In this document: positions 25,730 to 32,553 of the stretch, piece by piece
How the letters are laid out: each line of letters begins with the position of its first letter
Numbering within the stretch: the stretch's first letter is position 1
Source: Chryseobacterium antibioticum
GTDB taxonomy: Bacteria; Bacteroidota; Bacteroidia; Flavobacteriales; Weeksellaceae
Reading direction: 5' to 3'
Assembly (NCBI RefSeq): GCF_012927325.1
Contig: NZ_JABBGI010000010.1
Location: forward strand, 62,001-126,000
Length of the DNA: 64,000 nucleotides
Notes under the pieces: model-generated
What the model was told of the DNA's origin: nothing
Databases searched by the model: none
What the model saw: only the letters and a program-made list of their open reading frames with translations
Position numbers and translations under genes: made by a program

Positions 25730-26059
25730 ATGAAAAAACTATTTTCAATCGGCGTATTGACGCTGGTAATTCTGACTTCATGTCAAAATTCAAACGAAGA
25801 CACAGCGGTTAACAATCAAGAATTAGCCAATAAAGCTACTGAGCTAGTTAAAGCTGGATCTAAAGGTCAAGAATCTAAATTAGGTCCAAATGACGCCTTT
25901 ATCCAGTGCCATGATAGTTATTATTCCCCAATGGGAAATTCATGTGTTTGGGTTGATGGGCATCTTTTTAATGTTGTTTGGAATACTATGATGGGGCAAG
26001 GTTCAGAACCTCCTTATAAAGTTTATGATTCTTATCCTGTATCTCATTGCGGCTGCTAA
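25730..26059 (+). CDS. Lipoprotein moron
   Basis: 109 aa with lipoprotein signal peptide (LTLVILTSC, Cys18). The mature part ends with a cysteine-containing block (QCHDSYYSPMGNSCVWVDGH; SYPVSHCGC) that could form disulphides in the periplasm. It is preceded by a 107-bp gap and followed by its own UUCG terminator, so it is an independent unit in the early operon. A role in host surface change or exclusion is inference. Confidence 0.65.
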   Translation: MKKLFSIGVLTLVILTSCQNSNEDTAVNNQELANKATELVKAGSKGQESKLGPNDAFIQCHDSYYSPMGNSCVWVDGHLFNVVWNTMMGQGSEPPYKVYDSYPVSHCGC

Positions 26060-26067
26060 CTAATCAT

Positions 26068-26085
26068 GGCCCTTCGGGGCCTTTT
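26068..26085 (+). terminator. UUCG-tetraloop terminator
   Basis: GGCCC, loop TTCG, GGGCC, then TTTT. The C(UUCG)G tetraloop is exceptionally stable. It directly follows the lipoprotein gene. Confidence 0.8.
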
Positions 26086-26102
26086 AAACTAAATACAATA
26101 CT

Positions 26103-26345
26103 ATGACACCAAAAGAAAAAGCACAGGAATTAAAAAATAAATTTTACCAAGTAACTCCATCACAAATATCATTAGGGACGGAGAGGAGTTTGGTAATTGA
26201 ATGCACTAAAATAACCGTTGACGAAATAATGTCCGAGTTACAAAATGTTCAAGATAGAATTAATTTAGAACGAAAGGCGGTAAATTATTTAGAAAACAAT
26301 CTGATTTATTGGAAGGAAGTAAAACAAGAACTAGAAAAACTATAG
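26103..26345 (+). CDS. Coiled-coil phage protein
   Basis: 80 aa (VDEIMSELQNVQDRINLERK; YLENNLIYWKEVKQELEKL), helical and charged. First gene after the lipoprotein terminator, so a promoter must lie within 26086-26102 or readthrough occurs. Function unknown. Confidence 0.5.
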   Translation: MTPKEKAQELKNKFYQVTPSQISLGTERSLVIECTKITVDEIMSELQNVQDRINLERKAVNYLENNLIYWKEVKQELEKL

Positions 26346-26347
26346 CC

Positions 26348-26608
26348 ATGCACACAGAGAAACAAAGAATATTTGACGAGTACGCGAAAACGAGAGAATT
26401 CGAAGATTGGAATGATTTAAAGAATTGCTGCATAGAATATGATATTGATATTGATGAATACATTTTCGAAGCCTGTGACCTAGTCCAGCAGGAGCAGCAG
26501 AAGAGAATAGCGGAGAAAGCTACACTTCTAAAAATTGATGATTGTTGTCAACCGATTTATGGAGTTGACATAGACACAATTACCAACCCTGAAAACATTA
26601 TATCATGA
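26348..26608 (+). CDS. Phage protein of a duplicated family (DWNDL family, copy 2)
   Basis: 86 aa from ATG 26348, 2 bp after the previous gene. Shares EFEDWNDLKNC and KIDDCCQPIYGVDIDTITNP with the protein at 16100. Function unknown; paired cysteines conserved. The last four bases overlap the next ATG. Confidence 0.6.
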   Translation: MHTEKQRIFDEYAKTREFEDWNDLKNCCIEYDIDIDEYIFEACDLVQQEQQKRIAEKATLLKIDDCCQPIYGVDIDTITNPENIIS

Positions 26609-26970
26609 AACTACAACCAATGACGGACTTTGTTTTAGATCAATTAAGCATAAAACAGTCTACAAGCGAATTTAAAGAGGTTGTTCGGAATTACGCTACT
26701 TTCCTAAAACAGCCTTTAACGCTTGGAATGTTTGTTCCGTGTGATGAGCATAATATTCCGTTGCCTTATTTTATATCAAACGAATGGTTTAAAGCCAAAG
26801 AAAAGGTTTTGTTCGAAGGGTTTAGGCCTTGCATAACAAACGGTGTTCAATCTGTAGAACATGATAAGGTATGTGTCCATTTTGCACTTGTGAAGGGTAA
26901 AACAATTGAATCCATAGTAAACGCAAACATTGAACTAACCCCCTCTGCTTTAAAAACTATTGGAATATGA
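26605..26970 (+). CDS. Hypothetical phage protein
   Basis: 121 aa (MTDFVLDQLSIKQSTSEFKE; FLKQPLTLGMFVPCDEHNIP). The order of strands and helices is similar to small phage proteins with unknown role. Overlaps both neighbours by four bases. Confidence 0.55.
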   Translation: MKLQPMTDFVLDQLSIKQSTSEFKEVVRNYATFLKQPLTLGMFVPCDEHNIPLPYFISNEWFKAKEKVLFEGFRPCITNGVQSVEHDKVCVHFALVKGKTIESIVNANIELTPSALKTIGI

Positions 26971-27359
26971 AACAGCTAGAAGAATTAACAGCCGATATAC
27001 GGGAGAAGCTCCCAATGCTGAAAAACTCAATAAAAGCTGAAAGAATCCAAGATAGTGAAAATAATTGTTACCGGATATTTATGGGTGGTATATTCATGGG
27101 TACGACTAGCAATAATGAATTATCAAAATATGTAGTGAATCATATTAATGATGATGAAATAATGCTTAACGATGTTCTGGAATGGTTTGGCGAAAATTAC
27201 GCTATCTACATTTATAATTTTCCAGATACTGGAATAAAAGGTCTTTTCTACCATACCGACTATGGTATGTTTGAGCATGCCTGGGATCTCTCAAAGCCCT
27301 ATCTAAAAGACCAATCCCCGGAACTGATAAGCTTTTTACACTCACTAATTAAAAAATAA
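26967..27359 (+). CDS. Hypothetical phage protein
   Basis: 130 aa (KQLEELTADIREKLPMLKNS; EWFGENYAIYIYNFPDTGIK). No family recognised. Overlaps the previous gene by four bases and precedes the next by 1 bp. Confidence 0.55.
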   Translation: MKQLEELTADIREKLPMLKNSIKAERIQDSENNCYRIFMGGIFMGTTSNNELSKYVVNHINDDEIMLNDVLEWFGENYAIYIYNFPDTGIKGLFYHTDYGMFEHAWDLSKPYLKDQSPELISFLHSLIKK

Positions 27360-27360
27360 A

Positions 27361-27618
27361 ATGAATTGTAAACCTATCTACTGCCATTTAGAATTCTGCT
27401 TAGAATGTGATAAGGTTACTCCTTTTATTGATTGGGTATGCCTGTATTGTGGCTGTGACACACCATTTGGAAACTATGACGATGATGATCGGCCATCGGA
27501 ACAAGATGATGAATATAACTCGGAAATGATAAAGATCGGTGATCTTAGAGAAGCTAGTAAAGATATTCAGGAAATCTTTGAAAAATATTATCCAGTTAAA
27601 CTAAAAACAAACCAATGA
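27361..27618 (+). CDS. Small zinc-ribbon protein
   Basis: 85 aa. Cysteines CHLEFCLECDK and VCLYCGCD form a likely zinc-binding ribbon; the rest is acidic (DDDDRPSEQDDE). Overlaps the next gene by four bases. Function unknown. Confidence 0.55.
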   Translation: MNCKPIYCHLEFCLECDKVTPFIDWVCLYCGCDTPFGNYDDDDRPSEQDDEYNSEMIKIGDLREASKDIQEIFEKYYPVKLKTNQ

Positions 27619-28034
27619 AACAGATAGAATTAGAATTAAAAGAAAGACTCCTTATTGTGGGTTTTGAAAATTTAGCAGCATTGGAATTTTTCAAATATCA
27701 ATATTATTACGATTTAAGCCATGAATACACCAAAGATAAGTATGGGCTAATCTGCAAAGGCTCAGAATTTACAGATGAAGTGGCGGAAGAGTTTGTTTTA
27801 AAAATACCAGGTTGTAAAATGACTTATTATCTCCACAATAATGAGGAATCAAACATAACATCAAAAGCCTTAGACTCCTTCAAATCTGCTATCGAAGCAC
27901 AAGGGTATTATTGGGGCGAGAATCCGTTTAACGAAAGAATAAACGCAGGATACACGTATGAAAAGTGGCAAGAAGCAGAATCCCGCACCTTCAACCCTGA
28001 GAAATCAATAATCTGTAAAATACTTAAATCATGA
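27615..28034 (+). CDS. Hypothetical phage protein
   Basis: 139 aa (LKERLLIVGFENLAALEFFK; AQGYYWGENPFNERINAGYT). No family recognised. Overlaps both neighbours by four bases. Confidence 0.55.
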   Translation: MKQIELELKERLLIVGFENLAALEFFKYQYYYDLSHEYTKDKYGLICKGSEFTDEVAEEFVLKIPGCKMTYYLHNNEESNITSKALDSFKSAIEAQGYYWGENPFNERINAGYTYEKWQEAESRTFNPEKSIICKILKS

Positions 28035-28450
28035 CAAAAGAGCAGAAGATACAAGAAGCATATGGAGAAAGATACGATAGTCTTAAATCAGGAATTAATA
28101 CTGATGGGATATATGTAGGTGATACTGAATTGCTGACAGATGAAGAATTTAACAACTGGAACTTCATTGGAAAAGCGAAGAATATTGGACCTGGTAAGTA
28201 CGTTTCTGGAAGTCGCCCGACTTCGCTATCCGGAATCGAAAACAACAACGGCTGGATAAAGATTGAAAGTGAAGATGATTTACCAGTAAGTGGAAAATAC
28301 AAAGTTATTTCGACTCATTATTCTAAATCAATAATCGCAAAATATGCTAGATCTGGCAATACATGGTTACCGGTTGGAACTGATGACAGAAGATTTATTG
28401 AAGTGACACATTACAAAGCAATAATTGAAGATAAGCCACCAATTTACTAG
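28031..28450 (+). CDS. Hypothetical phage protein
   Basis: 139 aa. The second half (GWIKIESEDDLPVSGKYKVI; THYKAIIEDKPPIY) resembles DUF551-type sequence (W-I-x-I-x-S-E-D-x-L-P), suggesting a diverged member. Function unknown. Confidence 0.55.
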   Translation: MTKEQKIQEAYGERYDSLKSGINTDGIYVGDTELLTDEEFNNWNFIGKAKNIGPGKYVSGSRPTSLSGIENNNGWIKIESEDDLPVSGKYKVISTHYSKSIIAKYARSGNTWLPVGTDDRRFIEVTHYKAIIEDKPPIY

Positions 28451-28452
28451 CT

Positions 28453-28896
28453 ATGAAAACAAAAGAAGAACAATTGAAAATATACTCGGCTTATCTGCCG
28501 TATGGGTTGAAATTCATATCAAATCGTGATTCAGTCGATATTACAAATGCATGGACTTTAGTTGGATTAAAAATAGACAATAGCTATCCTCATAAACCAA
28601 CGCTATTAAGCGAAAGATCAGATTACAAAAATGTTATAAATATATGGTCTCCAACCGCCAAACCTATCCTCTACGACCTATCCTACCTAACAAAGGAAGA
28701 ATTAATAAAAGCAGGATTTAACGATCACATTGATTTCTTAACCCACGAAAGAGAGCACTGGATTAAAGTTTATGGGTTTGAAAAGTATATCAGTAAGCTT
28801 CCATATGGTCACTTTCAATATCTAGTCTCAAATCACTTCAACATCTTCAATTTGGACGAATCAGAATACATTAACAAAGCAAATTTAAAACAATAA
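28453..28896 (+). CDS. Bacteroidota phage family protein
   Basis: 147 aa. Motifs AKPILYDLSYLTKEELIKAG, FLTHERE and LPYGHFQYLVSNHFNIF recall a family recurrent in Bacteroidota phages (PILRPLSDLT and LPY...HHFDVF patterns). Function unknown; recognition from memory, not search. Confidence 0.6.
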   Translation: MKTKEEQLKIYSAYLPYGLKFISNRDSVDITNAWTLVGLKIDNSYPHKPTLLSERSDYKNVINIWSPTAKPILYDLSYLTKEELIKAGFNDHIDFLTHEREHWIKVYGFEKYISKLPYGHFQYLVSNHFNIFNLDESEYINKANLKQ

Positions 28897-28898
28897 AA

Positions 28899-29159
28899 AT
28901 GGGAAATTTAGCAACACATTATGATCCCTTCAGTAACCCAAATGATGATGAAACATTTAGTGATTATGGGTATTGCGGGACTTATATTATTGATGGAAAC
29001 TCTACTGGTGATAAAGATTTGGTGTGCTGTAAAAAGTGTATTAAAAAATTTAAGCAAGCAGATGCAGAATTACAGCAAGCCAGAAACTCTCAATTAAAAG
29101 ATATGCAGGGATTTGTAGATTTTATGGAAAAAGAACTAACAATAAAAGAAGAGAAATGA
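28899..29159 (+). CDS. Small cysteine-rich phage protein
   Basis: 86 aa. Cysteines (GYCGTY, VCCKKC) may bind zinc; the C-terminal half is a charged helix. Overlaps the next gene by four bases. Function unknown. Confidence 0.5.
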   Translation: MGNLATHYDPFSNPNDDETFSDYGYCGTYIIDGNSTGDKDLVCCKKCIKKFKQADAELQQARNSQLKDMQGFVDFMEKELTIKEEK

Positions 29160-29416
29160 AAACAATTTATAAATATCAATTAGAAATAACTTTAGATGTT
29201 CAAATTATAGAAATGCCAGTTCATGCTAAAATTCTAAGTGCTCAAAATCAAAATGAAAATCCATGTATGTGGGTTGAAGTTGAAACTACAAACGATGTCG
29301 AATTTAGAAGATTTTACGTTCTTGGAACCGGGTACCCAATGCCATCCAATACCTCAAGATTCATAGGTACAATACAAATAAATGACCTCGTATTTCATTT
29401 GTTTGAACTTTATTAA
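29156..29416 (+). CDS. Bacteroidota phage protein (DUF7352-type strand protein)
   Basis: 86 aa, almost all beta: IYKYQLEITLDVQIIEMPVH, AKILSAQNQNENPCMWVEVE, RFYVLGTGYPMPS. Proteins with the same pattern (Y-x-Y-x-L...D-x-Q-x-I-x-M-P...AKIL) occur in many phages. The DUF label is from memory and unsure. Confidence 0.6.
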   Translation: MKTIYKYQLEITLDVQIIEMPVHAKILSAQNQNENPCMWVEVETTNDVEFRRFYVLGTGYPMPSNTSRFIGTIQINDLVFHLFELY

Positions 29417-29466
29417 TTACGGCAACCCACAACCAACCAATAAACAATAAAACTAAATTTGAAACC

Positions 29467-29595
29467 ATGAAACAATTCATTAAAGACTGTCTGTTTTTTC
29501 AACATGAAGACGGCCAAATGCGAATGATAGGTGTTTTAGCCTGGATACAGCTTGCTGCAGTCGCTTACTTTTTGCGCTGGATGTTATCTCAGTAA
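29467..29595 (+). CDS. Small membrane protein
   Basis: 42 aa with one hydrophobic segment (MIGVLAWIQLAAVAYFLRWM). A -7-like TAAATTTG lies just upstream (29454-29461), though too close to the ATG for a normal leader. Function unknown. Confidence 0.45.
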   Translation: MKQFIKDCLFFQHEDGQMRMIGVLAWIQLAAVAYFLRWMLSQ

Positions 29596-29611
29596 TAATT
29601 ATCTTTGTCTC

Positions 29612-29827
29612 ATGGACATAGAAGAACTCGAAAAACATATAATCGAAATAGTTAAGGCGAAACAAATTAAAAACGGAGGTAACGGAGGCAATAAGATGGA
29701 TGATTTTGACCATATATTGAATCTGTCAATCGAAGATCGTAACGCCTTTCTTCAGCAAATGGTAGATGAAAATAAAATAGTAATCAGAGAAGGAGCTAAT
29801 CATAGGATGATTATGTTGCCGAAATAA
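29612..29827 (+). CDS. Hypothetical phage protein
   Basis: 71 aa from ATG 29612 (the longer start overlaps the membrane peptide gene). Helical acidic N-terminus (DIEELEKHIIEIVKAKQ), a Gly/Asn linker, then ILNLSIEDRNAFLQQMVDEN. Last gene of the early operon; its stop lies in the terminator stem. Confidence 0.55.
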   Translation: MDIEELEKHIIEIVKAKQIKNGGNGGNKMDDFDHILNLSIEDRNAFLQQMVDENKIVIREGANHRMIMLPK

Positions 29828-29869
29828 AACAAAGGCGTAGGATCAAAACCTCACGCCTTTGTTTTATTT
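29822..29869. terminator. Strong bidirectional terminator closing the early operon
   Basis: A 17-bp perfect stem (arms 29822-29838 and 29853-29869, core ACAAAGGCGT/ACGCCTTTGT) with a 14-base loop. T tracts occur on both strands. It separates the rightward early operon from the convergent gene at 29864. Confidence 0.9.
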
Positions 29870-30133
29870 AATATAGGGGGAATTAAATTCAACCGCTTTA
29901 TCACATGTCAGATGTGTAAAGTATGACTTCTTCTTTGTCTTTGGATCCTCGAATACTTCACTATCCCATTTTATCCACATGTCAATTGTTTCCCAATTCC
30001 GGAAGCCTTGGTCATGAGGGTTAAAACTACATTTAACCTCAAAATGTCGCCTTTTTGGATCATCATCAAAACGGATAATCATTGAATTGGAATTCGGAGT
30101 CGTTTCTTCTACTATGGTCCCTCTAAGTTTCAT
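29864..30133 (-). CDS. Hypothetical phage protein
   Basis: 89 aa, beta-rich (KLRGTIVEETTPNSNSMIIR; HFEVKCSFNPHDQGFRNWET). Its ATG overlaps the palindromic operator at 30133-30150, so it is probably repressed by the divergent XRE regulator. No family recognised. Confidence 0.5.
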   Translation of the reverse strand: MKLRGTIVEETTPNSNSMIIRFDDDPKRRHFEVKCSFNPHDQGFRNWETIDMWIKWDSEVFEDPKTKKKSYFTHLTCDKAVEFNSPYIK

Positions 30134-30194
30134 GTATCAAAATTGATACAAAATGAAACATCATCAAAATATAAATTGATACTTTTTATATCAA
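30133..30194. promoter_or_regulatory. Operators TGTATCAAAATTGATACA and TTGATA-n6-TATCAA
   Basis: A near-perfect 18-bp palindrome at 30133-30150 covers the start of the leftward gene. A second arrangement of the same half-sites (TTGATAC 30176-30182 and TATCAA 30189-30194) lies 26 bp away in the divergent region before the XRE gene. Likely binding sites of that XRE protein. Confidence 0.6.
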
Positions 30195-30301
30195 AATTAA
30201 TTTTTACAGAATTGAAGGGCGTTAAAAAGTTGTCCTCAAAAAATACGGATTACCATATTTCGTTTTGATAATTTTTTAGCACATTTGTGAAAACTCAAAA
30301 T

Positions 30302-30610
30302 ATGAAAAAGGAAAAATTAATGCAACTTCGAAAAGAGAAGGGCTACACTCAGCAACAAATGGCAGATGTCATTGCGACTGACGTATCGAACTATAATAGA
30401 AGAGAAAGTGGAGAAGTAAAGATGCTCAGAAGAGAATGGGATAAAATAGCTCGATTTTTAGATGTTCCAGTCATGGAAATCTACGAAGGTGATATTATAA
30501 CGAAGCCTATTCCTGTTAAAAATGAAGCTTTTTACATCCGTACAATAGATAATCTTAATGCTTATATAAAACTTCAGAATGAGGAAATTGAACGGTTGAA
30601 AAAAAAATAG
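30302..30610 (+). CDS. XRE-family transcriptional regulator
   Basis: 102 aa from ATG 30302 (a GTG at 30287 is less likely). Classical HTH_3: KLMQLRKEKGYTQQQMADVI, followed by NYNRRESGEVKM and WDKIARFLDVPVMEIYEG. C-terminal helix (YIKLQNEEIERLKKK) probably dimerises. Stand-alone transcription unit between early and lysis regions with its own terminator; probably a secondary regulator. Confidence 0.85.
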   Translation: MKKEKLMQLRKEKGYTQQQMADVIATDVSNYNRRESGEVKMLRREWDKIARFLDVPVMEIYEGDIITKPIPVKNEAFYIRTIDNLNAYIKLQNEEIERLKKK

Positions 30611-30614
30611 AGAC

Positions 30615-30641
30615 CCCCACCTAATAAGTGGGGATTTTTTT
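30615..30641 (+). terminator. Terminator of XRE gene
   Basis: CCCCAC, 7-base loop, GTGGGG, then A and six or more T. Follows the XRE stop by a few bases. Confidence 0.85.
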
Positions 30642-30843
30642 ACTTTTTAATCAAATGGTATTTTTCGAGGAATGTCTTTTTATATTCTTCAGCATATTGC
30701 TGAGCCTCCTCTTGTGATAGCTCTGAAATATGAAACTTTTGAGTGTCACTCTTTAATCCATCTTGTTTTTTCCCTACTGAATTGCATTCAGTATAAATCC
30801 ATTCACTTATTGCTGGGCTTTTTAACTTAATAGTCTTGTTCAT
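30640..30843 (-). CDS. Hypothetical phage protein
   Basis: 67 aa (KTIKLKSPAISEWIYTECNS; SQEEAQQYAEEYKKTFLEKY). Helical, acidic C-terminal half. Lies just downstream of the endolysin. Function unknown. Confidence 0.5.
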   Translation of the reverse strand: MNKTIKLKSPAISEWIYTECNSVGKKQDGLKSDTQKFHISELSQEEAQQYAEEYKKTFLEKYHLIKK

Positions 30844-30916
30844 TATATGGTAATTTTGTTATTCAAAATTATGAGAAAATATCAAATCATTTCTCCTCAC
30901 TTTTGAGGATATTTTG

Positions 30917-31477
30917 TTAAATTTTTGAATACTTATTATAAGCAGCTTGCATTTTTACATCGTAGTCATTTGCTTTATATCCGGGGCCATTGTACCCTTT
31001 CGCAAATAAGGTCCAGTTTTTATTCCGGAGGTGCGCTTGTAGGCCGAAAGCTTTAATGTATCTCACAAATGCATCCAATTGCCCAGCTTCTGAGTCGTAC
31101 ATTTTATTTATGAATTCCTGTAGAGACTTATAACACAGCTTTTGCCAGTTATCTCCCATCACTTGGAACCGGCCCCAAGAACAAGACATCAGAGCAGCTT
31201 CTCTATTTAATGTAGATGCTCTTTGAAGTTTCAGGTGTTGATCAGATTCTTTTCCATAGCCTCCGGGTGCTTTATTACAAATATCTGGATGGGAAATCGC
31301 GTACTTGCTATTCGTGTATTTATAAAACCTATGACGCTCAAAAAGTATCTTCGGCTCTCCGGATGGAAGAAATCCCGATCCTCGGCTTTCAACTTCAGCT
31401 ACAGCCTTTATCGCCGCAACTTCGCAACCCAATTCTTTAGCCGCGTTGATATAATCATTTTCTGTTAGTGTTTTCAT
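30917..31477 (-). CDS. Endolysin, N-acetylmuramidase family
   Basis: 186 aa. The N-terminus (AAKELGCEVAAIKAVAEVES with catalytic-type Glu28/Glu30), then EPKILFERHRFYKYTN, SWGRFQVMGDNW and FAKGYNGPGYKANDYDVKM match the N-acetylmuramidase domain (DUF3380). Hydrolyses the glycan backbone of peptidoglycan at lysis. No signal peptide, so release requires a holin; candidate membrane proteins lie directly upstream. Confidence 0.9.
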   Translation of the reverse strand: MKTLTENDYINAAKELGCEVAAIKAVAEVESRGSGFLPSGEPKILFERHRFYKYTNSKYAISHPDICNKAPGGYGKESDQHLKLQRASTLNREAALMSCSWGRFQVMGDNWQKLCYKSLQEFINKMYDSEAGQLDAFVRYIKAFGLQAHLRNKNWTLFAKGYNGPGYKANDYDVKMQAAYNKYSKI

Positions 31478-31513
31478 TTTTCAAGTATTTTGTCAATTAT
31501 TGATTTTAAACAG

Positions 31514-32209
31514 TCATAAACGGATTAAATTATAAGAAAGTCCTACGCCAAAACCGGGATAAAACTGATTTGCTGCCGGAACATAATAATACCCAGCCTG
31601 AATCCCAATCCCAAATCGTTTTGGTTTAACATCGATTCGCTTTTTGAAATGCTCCACCCCGTTTATTTTCATATTCTTATCCGGTGAGGAAATGTCAATG
31701 TAAGTATTTTCCTTCCCCAGAAGCCATTTACGGTCTTGATACTTCACGACATCTACAATAGCGTTGTACTTGTATTCCACCGTGCTATCTGCTGTATTTG
31801 AGACTATCTGCATGTATTTGTTTTCATAAAATACACGCGCCTTTTTATTGACATCCAGCTCTGTCTTGGTTGCTTTCAATTGTCCCTCCAGTGTAAATTT
31901 TGCCCGGGTCAATTCATCTATTTTTTCCTGAGCAATATTCAGAGCTGGCGCAAGCGTATCGCTCACATAAGTCATGTAATTCTTAGTGATGTAGTTTTTT
32001 ACGACTTCTCCTTCCTTCTGCTCAAAATTTCCATGCGTTGTACTATCCTTGGGATTCACATACGTGTTGAGATAAATCGTGTCTATATTTTTTCCAGATT
32101 CTTCTACGATGCGATCGTCTTTACCTAAGGTAAACCATCCGCCGATCAGGTTCGCAACCAGTGCGACTATAATCAAAGCTAAAATTGCTATAACTGCTTT
32201 ATTTTTCAT
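31514..32209 (-). CDS. Membrane-anchored coiled-coil protein with C-terminal OM-like strand; spanin candidate
   Basis: 231 aa. One N-terminal membrane span (about 5-25, VIAILALIIVALVANLIGGW), a periplasmic coiled coil (about 90-135), then a beta-rich end (RFGIGIQAGYYYVP...GFGVGLSYNLIRL) resembling an outer-membrane barrel strand. A protein tied to the inner membrane at one end and suited to the outer membrane at the other would be built like a spanin. It lies in the lysis cassette, and its start overlaps the upstream gene by four bases. Function is inferred. Confidence 0.6.
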   Translation of the reverse strand: MKNKAVIAILALIIVALVANLIGGWFTLGKDDRIVEESGKNIDTIYLNTYVNPKDSTTHGNFEQKEGEVVKNYITKNYMTYVSDTLAPALNIAQEKIDELTRAKFTLEGQLKATKTELDVNKKARVFYENKYMQIVSNTADSTVEYKYNAIVDVVKYQDRKWLLGKENTYIDISSPDKNMKINGVEHFKKRIDVKPKRFGIGIQAGYYYVPAANQFYPGFGVGLSYNLIRL

Positions 32210-32523
32210 TTTGCTTGTTTTAAAATTGTTTTCGCCTGCTCCTGTGTTTGGTTTCTTAGAGTACTGTCTGCAAGCTTCATTTCTTCGTTGTTTCGTTCTA
32301 TAATTCCAGCTTTTATCAAGAGTTGGTAATTTAAATTATCATTTTTGCGTCTTTCTTCATTGTATAGAGTTTTATAATCTTCTTTTGATTCTTTACTACT
32401 ATCCAGATTGATGAAGTATGTTATCCAAAACATTAGAAAGAATACAGCAGCGATGAAGGCCACTGGATTCTTTGCAATAAGACTTTGTATTTTTCCAATT
32501 TGATTTGTGTTTGGATTCGCCAT
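32206..32523 (-). CDS. Holin candidate / membrane protein with coiled coil
   Basis: 105 aa. One membrane span (about 20-40, PVAFIAAVFFLMFWITYFIN) and a charged helical C-terminus (EERRKNDNLNYQLLIKAG). It sits between tail genes and the spanin-like protein, where holins are usual, but one span with a long tail is not decisive. It may instead be part of the spanin system. Confidence 0.5.
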   Translation of the reverse strand: MANPNTNQIGKIQSLIAKNPVAFIAAVFFLMFWITYFINLDSSKESKEDYKTLYNEERRKNDNLNYQLLIKAGIIERNNEEMKLADSTLRNQTQEQAKTILKQAK

Positions 32524-32553
32524 TTCATTTTAGAGGGGTTTTTATTATAATTT

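Noticed and set aside
29864..30133. Toxin-antitoxin pair formed by the 89-aa protein and the XRE gene
   Set aside because: The genes are divergent with shared operators and the 89-aa protein shows no toxin motif; a repressor-target pair is the simpler reading.
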